The notes: generated from the sequence alone by a model not told the origin. A stretch of 64,000 bases of DNA from Paraburkholderia unamae (GCF_003268775.1 NZ_QLSU01000012.1:124001-188000), one strand, 5' to 3'; counted from the first letter of the stretch, positions 25,466-34,560 are shown. Made by a program: numbers and translations.

Positions 25466-26428
25466 GTGCAGTTCGACGCGCAATGGCTGTTGCTCGCCCT
25501 CGCTCCCGTGTTTCTCGCCTGCATCGGCTGGGAGGCGTGGCATCTGTCCCGCACGCGCGGACACATCACAGCAAACAGCGCTCCCGATAACGCACGCTAC
25601 GCGTGGCCCGATACGCTGTGCAACACCACGCTCGCGCTCATGCACCAGGGCGCCGACAAGCTCGCGTGGCTCGTCGCCGTGCCCGTCTATGCATACGTCT
25701 ACCAGCACTTTCGGCTCACCTCGTGGCAACCGGGATGGGCCGCATGGCTCGCGCTTTTCGTCGCGCAAGACCTGCTCTACTACGTCTTTCATCGCGCGAG
25801 CCACCGCGTGCGCTGGCTCTGGGCCGCGCATGTCGTTCATCATTCGTCGGAGCGCCTGAACTTCTCCACGGCGTTTCGCCAGAGCCTCATGTATCCCGTC
25901 GCGGGCATGTGGATGTTCTGGATTCCACTCGCCATGCTGGGCTTCACGCCCACGCAGATCGTCTCGATCGTGCTCGTCAATCTCGCGTTCCAGTTCTTCG
26001 TGCATACCCAGGCCATCGGCAAGAAGCCAGGCTGGCTCGACTACGTGCTCAACACGCCGTCGATGCATCGCGTCCATCACGCACGCAACGCGCGCTACAT
26101 CGATCGCAACTACGCGGGCGTGCTCGCGATCTGGGACCACCTGTTCGGCAGCTACGTCGCAGAAGATGCGCGCGAGCAGCCCGATTACGGCATCGTCAAG
26201 CCGCTCGGCTCGTGCAATCCGCTCGAGGCGACGTTTCACGAATGGTTCGCCATGGCGCGGGACTTCGCGCGCATGCCCGACTGGCGCTCGCGGCTCGCCG
26301 CGCTCTTCGCGCCGCCGGACTGGTGCGAGCGCCACGACGCATTGCGCTTCGCACCCGCCATGGCGGGCACGGCGCACAGCGTGCCGGAAAACAACACCGA
26401 GGGTGAGTTCGGGTCGCGCAATCCCTGA
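25466..26428 (+). CDS. Sterol desaturase/fatty acid hydroxylase family membrane protein
   Basis: A 320-residue di-iron membrane oxygenase. Several membrane segments flank the histidine clusters HRASH, HVVHHS and HRVHHARN that bind the two irons. The start is a GTG at 25466 with a perfect AAGGAGG nine bases upstream; the frame is open to an ATG at 25343 but that part has no ribosome binding site and looks non-coding. Family members hydroxylate or desaturate lipids, carotenoids or alkylglycerols; the substrate here is unknown. No lipid-biosynthesis neighbours help. Confidence 0.87.
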   Translation: MQFDAQWLLLALAPVFLACIGWEAWHLSRTRGHITANSAPDNARYAWPDTLCNTTLALMHQGADKLAWLVAVPVYAYVYQHFRLTSWQPGWAAWLALFVAQDLLYYVFHRASHRVRWLWAAHVVHHSSERLNFSTAFRQSLMYPVAGMWMFWIPLAMLGFTPTQIVSIVLVNLAFQFFVHTQAIGKKPGWLDYVLNTPSMHRVHHARNARYIDRNYAGVLAIWDHLFGSYVAEDAREQPDYGIVKPLGSCNPLEATFHEWFAMARDFARMPDWRSRLAALFAPPDWCERHDALRFAPAMAGTAHSVPENNTEGEFGSRNP

Positions 26429-26617
26429 GAGATTGCGTAGTCTGTCGGCCGTGGCCCCGGCCCGGGGGCCGCGTTGCATGCGGGGGAGATCACGCGTGGC
26501 CGACGAGCAGCATCGGAAACGGCACCGATAAAAGAACAGCAGTTCGCGGCACGAGTACCCGTAGCAGAGCATCAAGGCAAGGCATCACAGGCCACACACA
26601 GAGGAGATGAAGTGAAC

Positions 26618-28003
26618 ATGAAGCATCAAGGACCGAGACACCGTACGCTGTTGCGCGCCTCCCAGATCGCAGTCGCGAGCGCGGCTTTCGCGCTGCTCGC
26701 CGCGTGCGGCGGCGGCGGCAGCGGGAACAACAACGCCAGCACGCCGCCGCCGTCGGGCGTGAATTTGCAGGTGGTGGCGTTCGGCACGAGCCTCACCGAC
26801 GCGGGCACGTATTCGGAGCAGATTCTGCCGGGCTTCGGTGGCGGCCGCTTCACGACCAACCCGGGCGAAGTGTGGGCGCAAAAGGTGTCCGAGTACTTCG
26901 GCAATACGCTTACGCCGGCCTTTGAAGGCGGTTTCGGTCTGCCGCTCACGGCAACCGGCGGCTTCGACTACGCGCAGGGCGGCGCGATGGTCTCCACGGG
27001 CGGCGTGGCCAATACGAGCGCCGTGATTCCGGCCGCGAGCCAGCAACCTATTACGTGGCAGTTGAGCCAGTACATCGCGCAGCACGGCAGCTTCAATGCG
27101 AACCAGCTCGTGCTCGTGGAAGGCGGCGCGAACGAAATCCTGGCGCTCCTGAGCAATAGCGGCGCGGGCCTGGCGGCGTTCGCCACGGCGCTCGCCAAAG
27201 CCAATTTCACGGCGCTCGCGAGCGACCCTGCAACCCAGCAAGCCACGGCTCAGACCCTGGTTGCGAAGGGCTTCACAGCCGCACAGGCGCAGGCGCTCGT
27301 GCCCGCCGCCATCGCGCTTCAGATCGTCACGACGGATGCCAATGCGGCCACCGACTTCGCGTCGGTCTTGCCGATCATCACCGCCGCCGGCACGCTGGCC
27401 AACCTCGTGAACACGCAGATCGCCGGCACGGCCAAGGTCGCGGTCGTCACGGTGCCCGATATCGGCAAGACGCCGGCGGCGCAGGCCGCCGACAAGAGCG
27501 CGGGCGCGACACCCGGCGCTGCGAACGCGCCCGACCAGGCGCTCACGCTGGTCTCGGCCATGTACAACCTCGCGCTGCTCGAAGGCTTGCAGCCCTCGCT
27601 GGCGGCCAAGAAGGTCGTGCCGGTCGACGTGTTCTCCTGGCTCGACCAGACGGTGCAGAACGCGGCGAGCCTCGGCTTCACGGTGACGAACACGGACACC
27701 GCCTGCAACCTCACGCAGATGGAAACCGACGCCACCAACTACGCGCTGGCCAATCCGAAGGCGACCTTGGGGCTGGACCCGGCCACGACGCCGCAGGCCA
27801 CCCTCAACGCCTACGCGCAGGCGTACGGCCAGAGCTTCGGCAGCTCGCTGTTCTGCTCGCCGCAAACGCTGAAGGCGGCGAATGCACCCACGACCTATAT
27901 GTTCGCGGATCTCGTGCACCCGAGCACGGCGCTGCACGGGCAGTTCGCGACGTTCGTCGAAACGCAGCTGGCTGCGGCCGGCATCGGCAAGGCACCGCAG
28001 TAA
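26618..28003 (+). CDS. SGNH/GDSL-type esterase lipoprotein
   Basis: A 461-residue exported protein with a lipobox (FALLAAC, Cys30) and a Gly/Asn/Ser-rich linker. The catalytic block is FGTSLTDAGTY, a GDSL variant with nucleophile Ser58, and a C-terminal DLVHPS supplies the Asp-x-x-His pair. Autotransporter esterases such as EstA share this catalytic region but carry a beta-barrel; none is present here, so this form should be anchored by its lipid. A GTG at 26612 is nearer the GAGGAG and is an alternative start. The substrate is probably a lipid or acyl ester (inference). Confidence 0.85.
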   Translation: MKHQGPRHRTLLRASQIAVASAAFALLAACGGGGSGNNNASTPPPSGVNLQVVAFGTSLTDAGTYSEQILPGFGGGRFTTNPGEVWAQKVSEYFGNTLTPAFEGGFGLPLTATGGFDYAQGGAMVSTGGVANTSAVIPAASQQPITWQLSQYIAQHGSFNANQLVLVEGGANEILALLSNSGAGLAAFATALAKANFTALASDPATQQATAQTLVAKGFTAAQAQALVPAAIALQIVTTDANAATDFASVLPIITAAGTLANLVNTQIAGTAKVAVVTVPDIGKTPAAQAADKSAGATPGAANAPDQALTLVSAMYNLALLEGLQPSLAAKKVVPVDVFSWLDQTVQNAASLGFTVTNTDTACNLTQMETDATNYALANPKATLGLDPATTPQATLNAYAQAYGQSFGSSLFCSPQTLKAANAPTTYMFADLVHPSTALHGQFATFVETQLAAAGIGKAPQ

Positions 28004-28030
28004 GGGTCGCGCACCGGGTTTTCCGGTGTA

Positions 28031-28071
28031 AAAAAACACCCCACGAACCTTTCAGGTCGTGGGGTGTTTTT
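28031..28071. terminator. Bidirectional terminator between SGNH lipoprotein and Fic genes
   Basis: ACACCCCACGA (28036-28046), a 10-base loop and TCGTGGGGTGT (28057-28067), flanked by A and T runs on both sides. Confidence 0.95.
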
Positions 28072-28094
28072 GCGTTCGCGGCCTGACTTGTCGA

Positions 28095-29324
28095 TCAGGT
28101 TCCCGCAGATTCCGCCTCCGGCCATAACCGGGGAAAGAGCCAACGAAAGAGCGCAATCGGCAAAGCCAGTTCGATGGGGCCGCGCGGACTCGGAGAGCCG
28201 AGAATCCCGATCTTGAAGAGGTCCGCGAGCAAGCGGTCTGCGGTGCGTGCCGCGAGTCCGGTCATCGCCTTGAAGCGCGCGCGATCCATGGATTCGACGG
28301 TGCCGAGCATGGCGAGGGGCAACGCCGCCTCTGCGCGCAGATACCGCGTCTCCGGCGTCTGGGCGAGTGCCGCCAGCATTTGCGCCAGCCGGCTTTCGAA
28401 TGCGCTCAGGTCGAGCATGCCTTGCATAAAGCCGATCTGATCGAGACAGACTTCGAGAAAGTACTCAATAAAGCTCACGAGGCCGGCTTCCGTCAGGTTG
28501 CCTCGCCCGTCGAGATCGCCCTTGCGGGGCTGATCGGCTTCGGCAAGCGAGGCGTAATACCGCGGCTGCGAGCGGGCAAACCCGCGCATGGGCGACCACA
28601 GTCCGTGCGTCAACCCGAGCGCGGCAAGTCCGATATGGGTATGGAGTCGCGCCACTCGCCCGTTGCCATCGAGAAATGGATGAATCCATGCAAGCCGGTG
28701 ATGTGCGGCGGCCAGTGCGATCACCGCCGTCTCTCCGGCCCGCGCGTGGCGATAGCCCGTCTGCCAGGCGTCCATGAACGCGGGAATCGCGGCGGGATCG
28801 GGCGGGACATGGCGCCCAACCTGGACACCCTGCGCACGCCATTCACCGGCAAGCACGTTGGCAAGCTTGCCGTCGTCGTCCTCTTGCCGCAGATCGTCGG
28901 GGCGCAGTTGTTCGTGCAGATGTCGATGAATGTCCCGCACGACCGGCGCACCGAAGTGCACCTCGGAATCGAACGACGGCCATGCCGCCTCGCTCCAGCG
29001 CTCCGTTTCGATATGCGCAATCGCGATGCGCTGGCGGCGCGCTTCGTCCGGCTTGCTTGAGAAGTCGCGCTGCAAGGCCTGCTCGATCAGCAACGGCTCG
29101 GTATGCTGTCCCTCGATTTTGTTCGTGTAGTAAGAGTTCATCGGCCGCAAGGCTTCGCGTAACGCGGCGCGAAGCCTTGGCATCCCATGCGCCGCCAGCG
29201 CGGCGGATTGCGCAATGAGCCGCGCCGCGAGCGGACGCAGCGACTCCAGCCGATGCTCTCCCGGCATGAGCGGCTGCATTTGATGAGGATGTTCGTAAGG
29301 GTAGCGGCGTGCGAGCGGCATCAT
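28095..29324 (-). CDS. Fic-domain protein with N-terminal inhibitory motif
   Basis: A 409-residue Fic protein (409 from this ATG; the frame is open to a GTG at 29390). The catalytic loop HPFLDGNGRVAR (about residues 215-226) is complete, so the protein should be able to transfer AMP from ATP to a protein hydroxyl. TNKIEG (about 67-72) fits the class II inhibitory motif (S/T)xxxE(G/N), whose Glu blocks ATP gamma-phosphate binding. A C-terminal winged-helix-like region (about 290-390) may bind DNA or target. No separate antitoxin gene adjoins it, as expected when the inhibitor is in cis. It stands alone behind an AT-rich promoter. Confidence 0.88.
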   Translation of the reverse strand: MMPLARRYPYEHPHQMQPLMPGEHRLESLRPLAARLIAQSAALAAHGMPRLRAALREALRPMNSYYTNKIEGQHTEPLLIEQALQRDFSSKPDEARRQRIAIAHIETERWSEAAWPSFDSEVHFGAPVVRDIHRHLHEQLRPDDLRQEDDDGKLANVLAGEWRAQGVQVGRHVPPDPAAIPAFMDAWQTGYRHARAGETAVIALAAAHHRLAWIHPFLDGNGRVARLHTHIGLAALGLTHGLWSPMRGFARSQPRYYASLAEADQPRKGDLDGRGNLTEAGLVSFIEYFLEVCLDQIGFMQGMLDLSAFESRLAQMLAALAQTPETRYLRAEAALPLAMLGTVESMDRARFKAMTGLAARTADRLLADLFKIGILGSPSPRGPIELALPIALFRWLFPRLWPEAESAGT

Positions 29325-29395
29325 GGGTCTGGCGATCGAAACGCAAACCGGGTGGCGCGTTTCGCGGCGACTAATCTGGCGACTGTCCACCTCGC

Positions 29396-29435
29396 ATTCT
29401 ATCTATCATTATTCTTTATTTACAATAAGATAGAT
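29396..29435 (-). promoter_or_regulatory. AT-rich promoter with inverted repeats ahead of the Fic gene
   Basis: On the minus strand TTGTAA (29420-29425) and TAGAAT (29396-29401, 5/6) stand 18 bp apart. TTATT-TAC-AATAA (29416-29428) overlaps the -35, and ATCTATC (29401-29407) is repeated inverted as GATAGAT (29429-29435). This symmetry suggests a repressor site. The predicted transcript start lies near 29389, so the GTG at 29390 is an unlikely start codon. Confidence 0.5.
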
Positions 29436-29472
29436 CAAGAATTTCGCAGGTCATGGCGATTGCCATGGCGAC

Positions 29473-29496
29473 TGATCCGGCGACAGCGCCGGATCA
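29473..29496. repeat. Perfect inverted repeat beyond the tsaC-type gene
   Basis: TGATCCGGCG-ACAG-CGCCGGATCA: 10-bp arms and a 4-base loop, 7 bases past the stop of the gene at 29504-30535. It lacks a T run on either strand, so it may be a 3' stabilising hairpin rather than a terminator. Confidence 0.6.
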
Positions 29497-29503
29497 ATTC
29501 CAT

Positions 29504-30535
29504 CTATTGCTGCGCCTCAAACGCCGCAGCCGCCCGCCCCAACCGGTCGTTCACCGCAATCCACTCGATCGTCTCCGGCAGCTTCTCGATGAGAATGCGC
29601 GAGACATTCGCGCGATCGAGCGCACGCAGCAAGCCGTACAGTTCGCGTGCGTATTCCTGCGGCTCTTCCGGCGCGCCGACGAAATGCACGCCCTCGGCCT
29701 GCGCCCAGGCGCCCGCGCGCGAGGCGCGCGCCACCAGCGCCACCGTTTCGCCCGCATCGCGGGCCGCCGCGAGCAAGGGCTCCAGCGCTTCGAACGGCAG
29801 CAGCGCGAGCGGCGTGCGCGGCGCGTAGTGCGCCTTGAGCGTGCCCGAGGCGCGCGGCGCCGTGGCGTCGGAACCGTCGGGCAAGCGAGGCGCCTCGCCC
29901 AGCACGCGCGCAATGTCGTGCGGCGTCACGTGGCCAGGCCGAAGCAAAGCCGGAAAGCCGCGCGACAAATCGAGAATCGTCGATTCGATTCCCACATCGC
30001 ATGCGCCGCCGTCGAGCACATGCACGGCCGCGCCGAATTCGTCGCGCACGTGCTGCGCCGTGGTCGGGCTCACGTGGCCGAAGCGGTTCGCCGAAGGCGC
30101 CGCCACGCCGCCATGCCCGCCGCGACGCGCGGAAAACGCCGCCAGCAGTTGCTGCGCGACCGGATGCGACGGGCAGCGCAGCCCCACCGAATCCTGACCG
30201 CCGCTCACGGCGTCGGGGATGCGCTCATGGCGCTTGACGATCAGCGTGAGCGGGCCGGGCCAGAACGCCTCGACGAGCTTTTGCGCAGCTTCCGGCCACT
30301 CGGCCGCCCAGTACGTCGGGTCGCCGTCCGGCGGCAGGTGCACGATCACCGGATGGTTCGCGGGCCGCCCCTTGGCCGCGTAGATGCGCGCGACGGCTTC
30401 CGGGCTCGCCGCATCGCCGCCGAGGCCGTAGACGGTCTCGGTCGGGAACGCGACCAGTTCGCCTGCGTCGAGCAGCGCGGCGGCCTGTTCGATGTCGGCG
30501 GCGGTCAAATGCGGCGCGTTCTGCTGATCGGACAT
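29504..30535 (-). CDS. L-threonylcarbamoyladenylate synthase (Sua5 type)
   Basis: A 343-residue two-domain enzyme of the Sua5/YrdC family. It makes threonylcarbamoyl-AMP from threonine, bicarbonate and ATP, the first step of the t6A37 tRNA modification. The YrdC domain (about residues 10-205) shows VAFPTETVYGLGGDA, KGRPANHPVIVH and the PSANRFGHVSPT block; the smaller C-terminal Sua5 domain (about 235-343) makes it longer than TsaC (about 190). The start at 30535 follows the purK stop by 14 bp, so it is the last gene of purC-purE-purK-sua5. Confidence 0.92.
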   Translation of the reverse strand: MSDQQNAPHLTAADIEQAAALLDAGELVAFPTETVYGLGGDAASPEAVARIYAAKGRPANHPVIVHLPPDGDPTYWAAEWPEAAQKLVEAFWPGPLTLIVKRHERIPDAVSGGQDSVGLRCPSHPVAQQLLAAFSARRGGHGGVAAPSANRFGHVSPTTAQHVRDEFGAAVHVLDGGACDVGIESTILDLSRGFPALLRPGHVTPHDIARVLGEAPRLPDGSDATAPRASGTLKAHYAPRTPLALLPFEALEPLLAAARDAGETVALVARASRAGAWAQAEGVHFVGAPEEPQEYARELYGLLRALDRANVSRILIEKLPETIEWIAVNDRLGRAAAAFEAQQ

Positions 30536-30549
30536 GGTGCGGTCCAACC

Positions 30550-31767
30550 TCAGCTCGTCGCGATGTGCAGCAGGCGCGCGCAGTCGCGTGCGGCCGTGCG
30601 CGCTTCGTCGAGCGTCGGCGCGGTGAAATTCACGTGGCCCATCTTGCGGCCCGGACGCGCTTCTTCCTTGCCGTACAGATGCAGGCGCGCGGCGGGCATC
30701 GCCGCGACCTGGTCCCAAGGCGGCGTGACGGGCGCGGCGCCCTTCTGCGGCTTGGCCTCCCCTACGGCGCAGGGGAACCACACGTCGCCGAGGATGTTGA
30801 GCATCACGGCCGGCGAGTGCTGGCGCGTGTCGCCGAGCGGCATGCCCGTCATCGCGCGCACTTGCTGCTCGAACTGGCTCGTGGCACAAGCATCGGTCGT
30901 GTAGTGGCCCGAATTGTGCGGACGCGGCGCCATTTCATTGGCGACGAGCGTGCCGTCTTCGAGGATGAAGAATTCCACGCACAGCACGCCCACATAACCG
31001 AGCTTCGCCGCGATCTGGATCGCCGCCTGCTGGGCCTGTTGCACGAGCGTCGGGCTCGCGTCGGGCGCGGGCACGATGGTGTGCGAAAGCACGCCGTTGC
31101 GGTGCGTATTTTGCGCGAGCGGATAGACCACGGCCGCACCGTTCGTGCCGCGCGCGATCAGCGCGCTCACCTCGAACTTGAGCGGCAGGCGCTTTTCCAG
31201 CACGCAGGGCACGCCGCCGAGCGACGCATGTGCCTCGCGCACTTCTTCGGCATTGCCCACGCGAATCTGGCCCTTGCCGTCGTAGCCCATGCGCGCCGTC
31301 TTGAGAATGCCCGGCAGCACGGCGGCAAGCGCCTGGTCGTCGATGGCGGCAAGCGCCGCGGACGACTCGATCACCACGTGCGGCGCGACCGGCACGCCGG
31401 CGGCCGCGATAAAGCGCTTCTCGGCGATGCGGTCCTGCGCTACCGCCACGCAGCGCCCGGCCGGGCTCACGAAGGTCGATTTCGCGAGCGCGTCGAGGCT
31501 TGCGGCGGGCACGTTCTCGAACTCGGTCGAGATGGCCGCACACAGGCGCGCGAGTTCGGTGAGCGCGGCCTCGTCGTCGTAGGCGGCGCAGATATGGCGG
31601 TCGGCCACGGTGCCCGCGGGGCTCGTCGCGTCGGGATCGAGCACGGCGACGCGGTAGCCCATCGCCTGTGCGGCAAAGCAGAACATGCGGCCGAGCTGGC
31701 CGCCACCCACCATGCCCAGCCAGGCGCCGGGCAGGATCGGTGAAACCGGTGAATTGTCAGGAGTCAT
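30550..31767 (-). CDS. purK: N5-carboxyaminoimidazole ribonucleotide synthase
   Basis: A 405-residue ATP-grasp enzyme that carboxylates AIR to N5-CAIR using bicarbonate and ATP in purine synthesis. Visible are the Gly-rich start LGMVGGGQLGRMFCFAAQAMGYRVAVLDPD, ATP-grasp GYDGKGQ, and the metal-binding VNEMAPRPHNSGH motif (here VANEMAPRPHNSGHYT). The start at 31767 leaves a short hydrophilic lead of about 11 residues. It follows purE by 52 bp. Confidence 0.95.
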   Translation of the reverse strand: MTPDNSPVSPILPGAWLGMVGGGQLGRMFCFAAQAMGYRVAVLDPDATSPAGTVADRHICAAYDDEAALTELARLCAAISTEFENVPAASLDALAKSTFVSPAGRCVAVAQDRIAEKRFIAAAGVPVAPHVVIESSAALAAIDDQALAAVLPGILKTARMGYDGKGQIRVGNAEEVREAHASLGGVPCVLEKRLPLKFEVSALIARGTNGAAVVYPLAQNTHRNGVLSHTIVPAPDASPTLVQQAQQAAIQIAAKLGYVGVLCVEFFILEDGTLVANEMAPRPHNSGHYTTDACATSQFEQQVRAMTGMPLGDTRQHSPAVMLNILGDVWFPCAVGEAKPQKGAAPVTPPWDQVAAMPAARLHLYGKEEARPGRKMGHVNFTAPTLDEARTAARDCARLLHIATS

Positions 31768-31819
31768 CTTCGTGGTCGGCCGCGGCGAGGCGCGGCGCGT
31801 GGGGGACAATCAGGGCAAA

Positions 31820-32338
31820 TCAGAGCGGAGGCAGCACCATGGCGTGCGCCGCTTCGTTCTGGCGCACGCGGAACGCCGCGAGCTTGTTCGCATATTCGGT
31901 GTCGGTCACGCTCAGGATCGACACGGCGAAGAGCGCCGCATTGGCCGCGCCCGCCTCGCCGATGGCGAAGGTCGCGACCGGCACGCCCTTGGGCATCTGC
32001 ACGATCGAATGGAGCGAATCCACGCCCTTCAGGTATTTGCTGACCGCCGGCACGCCCAGCACGGGCACCGTGGTCTTGGCCGCCAGCATGCCCGGCAGAT
32101 GCGCCGCGCCGCCCGCGCCCGCGATGATCGCGCGCAAGCCGCGCTCGCGCGCTTTTTCCGCGTACTCGAACATCTCGTCGGGCATGCGGTGCGCCGAAAC
32201 GACCTTGGCCTCGTACGCGACGCCGAACTCCTGGAGGATCGCGACCGCGTGCTTCATCGTGTCCCAGTCGGAGCTGGAGCCCATCAACACGCCGACGAGC
32301 GGCGCCGCATGCTGGTGAGCCGTCTGAACTTCGCTCAT
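31820..32338 (-). CDS. purE: N5-carboxyaminoimidazole ribonucleotide mutase
   Basis: A 172-residue class I PurE that converts N5-CAIR to CAIR. The signature VGVLMGSSSDWDTMKHA, the catalytic VVSAHRMPD His and IAGAGGAAHLPGMLAA loop are all present, and VPVLGVPAVSKYLKGVDSLHSIVQMPKGVPVAT closes the active site. AAGGAA lies upstream of the ATG at 32338. It works directly with PurK, encoded next. Confidence 0.96.
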   Translation of the reverse strand: MSEVQTAHQHAAPLVGVLMGSSSDWDTMKHAVAILQEFGVAYEAKVVSAHRMPDEMFEYAEKARERGLRAIIAGAGGAAHLPGMLAAKTTVPVLGVPAVSKYLKGVDSLHSIVQMPKGVPVATFAIGEAGAANAALFAVSILSVTDTEYANKLAAFRVRQNEAAHAMVLPPL

Positions 32339-32368
32339 TGTGCTTCCTTCTTCCCTCTTCACGCTCGC

Positions 32369-33259
32369 TTAGGCGAGCTTTTGACCCGTAAGACGCTCAA
32401 GCGCCTCCTGATACTTCGCCGACGTCTTCGCGACCACGTCGTCGGGCAGCTTCGGCGCCGGCGGCTCCTTCTTCCAGTCCTGGGTTTCGAGCCAGTCGCG
32501 CACGAACTGCTTGTCGAACGACGGCGGGTTCGAGCCCACCTGGTACTGGTCGGCCGGCCAGAAGCGCGACGAATCGGCGGTGAGCGCCTCGTCCATCAGA
32601 TACAGCTGGCCGTGGTTGTCGAGACCGAACTCGAACTTCGTGTCGGCGATGATGATGCCGCGCGTAGCCGCGTAGTCGGCGGCTTCCTTGTACAGCTTGA
32701 TCGAAATCTCTTTGATGGTGCGCGACAGCTCAGTGCCGATGCGGCGCTCCATCTCGTCGTACGTGATGTTCTCGTCGTGGTGGCCCATTTCGGCCTTCGC
32801 AGCCGGCGTGAAGATCGGCTCGGGCAGCTTCTGCGCGTTTTGCAGGCCCGGCGGCAGTTCGACGCCGCACACGGCGCCCGTTGCCTGATAGTCCTTCCAG
32901 CCGCTGCCGGCCAGATAGCCGCGCACCACGGCTTCGACGAGGATCGGCTCCAGACGCTTCACCACCACGGCGCGGCCCTTGACCTGCTCGACTTCGTCGG
33001 CGGCCACGACCGTTTCCGGGGCGACGCCCGTGAGGTGGTTCGGCACGACGTGCTTGAGCTTCTCGAACCAGAAGTCGGCCATCTGGTTGAGCACCTCGCC
33101 CTTGCGCGGAATCGGCTCGCCCATGATGACGTCGAACGCCGACAGACGGTCGGTGGTGACGATCAGCAGCTTGTCGGTGCCCACGGCATAGTTGTCGCGG
33201 ACCTTGCCGCGGCCGAGGAGCGGCAGCGAGCGGAGCGTGGATTCGTAGAGGGTAGACAT
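32369..33259 (-). CDS. purC: SAICAR synthase (phosphoribosylaminoimidazole-succinocarboxamide synthase)
   Basis: A 296-residue enzyme that joins aspartate to CAIR with ATP. GRGKVRDNYAVG near the N-terminus forms the nucleotide-binding region, followed by the SAICAR signatures LPEPIFTPAAKAEMGHHDENITYDE and LADTKFEFG (here IADTKFEFGLD). The length fits the longer, eukaryote/betaproteobacterial-type PurC rather than the 237-residue E. coli form. It starts the purC-purE-purK cluster; the next gene lies 30 bp on. Confidence 0.96.
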   Translation of the reverse strand: MSTLYESTLRSLPLLGRGKVRDNYAVGTDKLLIVTTDRLSAFDVIMGEPIPRKGEVLNQMADFWFEKLKHVVPNHLTGVAPETVVAADEVEQVKGRAVVVKRLEPILVEAVVRGYLAGSGWKDYQATGAVCGVELPPGLQNAQKLPEPIFTPAAKAEMGHHDENITYDEMERRIGTELSRTIKEISIKLYKEAADYAATRGIIIADTKFEFGLDNHGQLYLMDEALTADSSRFWPADQYQVGSNPPSFDKQFVRDWLETQDWKKEPPAPKLPDDVVAKTSAKYQEALERLTGQKLA

Positions 33260-33379
33260 CGTCGTGATTCGCTAAAAGAACAATCGAAACGGAAGCGGGT
33301 TCGGCCCAAAATCGCTGCGGGAAACCGCAGCGCAAGACCGGAATCCTGAAGGTATTGCGAGGGTAAACCAAAAATCCCA

Positions 33380-33421
33380 AAAAAGCCCAACGCCGTTCCC
33401 CCAAAACAGGCGGAAACGGCG
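33380..33421 (-). terminator. Terminator of the aldolase gene
   Basis: On the minus strand CGCCGTT and AACGGCG (33415-33421 and 33391-33397) form a stem followed by TTGGGC and a T run. It lies in the 236-bp spacer between fba and purC. A second GC-rich fold (about 33427-33465) stands before it without a T run. Confidence 0.65.
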
Positions 33422-33495
33422 ATGTTTTTTACGGCTTCAGGCGGCCGGACCGGCCGAAGCCGGTGCACCTGGCGCGCCTGGCGTGAAAGCCCGCT

Positions 33496-34560
33496 TTAGC
33501 GAACGATCTGCGCGAGTTCGCCCGACTTGTACTTCTCGGCGATCTTGTCGAGCGAAACCGGCTTGATCTTGCCAGCCTGACCTTCGCAGCCGAACGCGAG
33601 GAAGCGGTCCACGCACACCTTCTTGGCGGCTTCGCGAGCCGGCTTCAGGTAGTCGCGCGGGTCGAACTTCGACGGGTTTTCGTACATATAGCGACGGATC
33701 GCGCCCGTAATGGCCAGACGCAGGTCGGTGTCGATATTGATCTTGCGCACGCCGTGACGGATGCCTTCCTGGATCTCTTCGACCGGCACGCCGTACGTTT
33801 CCTTCATGTCGCCGCCGAATTCGCGGATCTCGGCCAGCAGTTCCTGCGGCACCGACGACGAACCGTGCATCACGAGGTGCGTGTTCGGAATGCGCGCGTG
33901 GATTTCCTTGATGCGCTGGATCGACAGAATGTCGCCCGTGGGCTTCTTGGAGAACTTGTACGCGCCGTGCGAGGTGCCGATGGCGATGGCCAGCGCGTCG
34001 CACTGCGTGAGCTTCACGAAGTCGGCGGCCTGCTCCGGGTCCGTCAGGAGCTGCTCGCGCGTCATGGTGCCTTCGGCGCCGTGACCGTCTTCCTTGTCGC
34101 CCTTCATCGTTTCCAGCGAACCGAGCACGCCCAGTTCCGCTTCGACCGTCACGCCGATCGAGTGCGCCATTTCGACGACCTTGCGCGACACATCGACGTT
34201 GTACTCGTACGATGCGACCGTCTTGCCGTCGGCTTCGAGCGAGCCGTCCATCATCACGCTGGTGAAGCCGCTGCGGATCGCGGCCATGCAGACTGCCGGC
34301 GACTGGCCGTGGTCCTGGTGCATCACGACCGGAATATGCGGATACGACTCGACTGCCGCTTCGATCAGGTGGCGCAGGAAGGGCTCGCCCGCATACTTAC
34401 GCGCGCCTGCCGACGCCTGCATGATCACCGGCGAGCCGACCTGGCTCGCCGCTTCCATGATCGCCTGGACCTGTTCCAGGTTGTTCACGTTGAATGCCGG
34501 CAAGCCATAGCCGTTCTCGGCCGCGTGGTCGAGCAGTTGACGCATTGAAACGAGAGGCAT
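33496..34560 (-). CDS. fba: Class II fructose-1,6-bisphosphate aldolase
   Basis: A 354-residue zinc aldolase that reversibly splits fructose 1,6-bisphosphate. Zinc and substrate ligands are seen in VVMHQDHGQS, EAELGVLGS, IGTSHGAYKF and VMHGSSSVP, and the closing phosphate-binding KINIDTDLR. The length and sequence match the Calvin-cycle-type (CbbA-like) class IIB aldolases common in Burkholderiales glycolysis operons. AGGAG lies upstream of the ATG. Promoter elements in the 394-bp upstream spacer are not obvious. Confidence 0.96.
   Translation of the reverse strand: MPLVSMRQLLDHAAENGYGLPAFNVNNLEQVQAIMEAASQVGSPVIMQASAGARKYAGEPFLRHLIEAAVESYPHIPVVMHQDHGQSPAVCMAAIRSGFTSVMMDGSLEADGKTVASYEYNVDVSRKVVEMAHSIGVTVEAELGVLGSLETMKGDKEDGHGAEGTMTREQLLTDPEQAADFVKLTQCDALAIAIGTSHGAYKFSKKPTGDILSIQRIKEIHARIPNTHLVMHGSSSVPQELLAEIREFGGDMKETYGVPVEEIQEGIRHGVRKINIDTDLRLAITGAIRRYMYENPSKFDPRDYLKPAREAAKKVCVDRFLAFGCEGQAGKIKPVSLDKIAEKYKSGELAQIVR

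Noticed and set aside
28095..29435. Fic gene as part of a two-gene toxin-antitoxin module
   Set aside because: No small antitoxin gene adjoins it; the inhibitory motif is in the same polypeptide.
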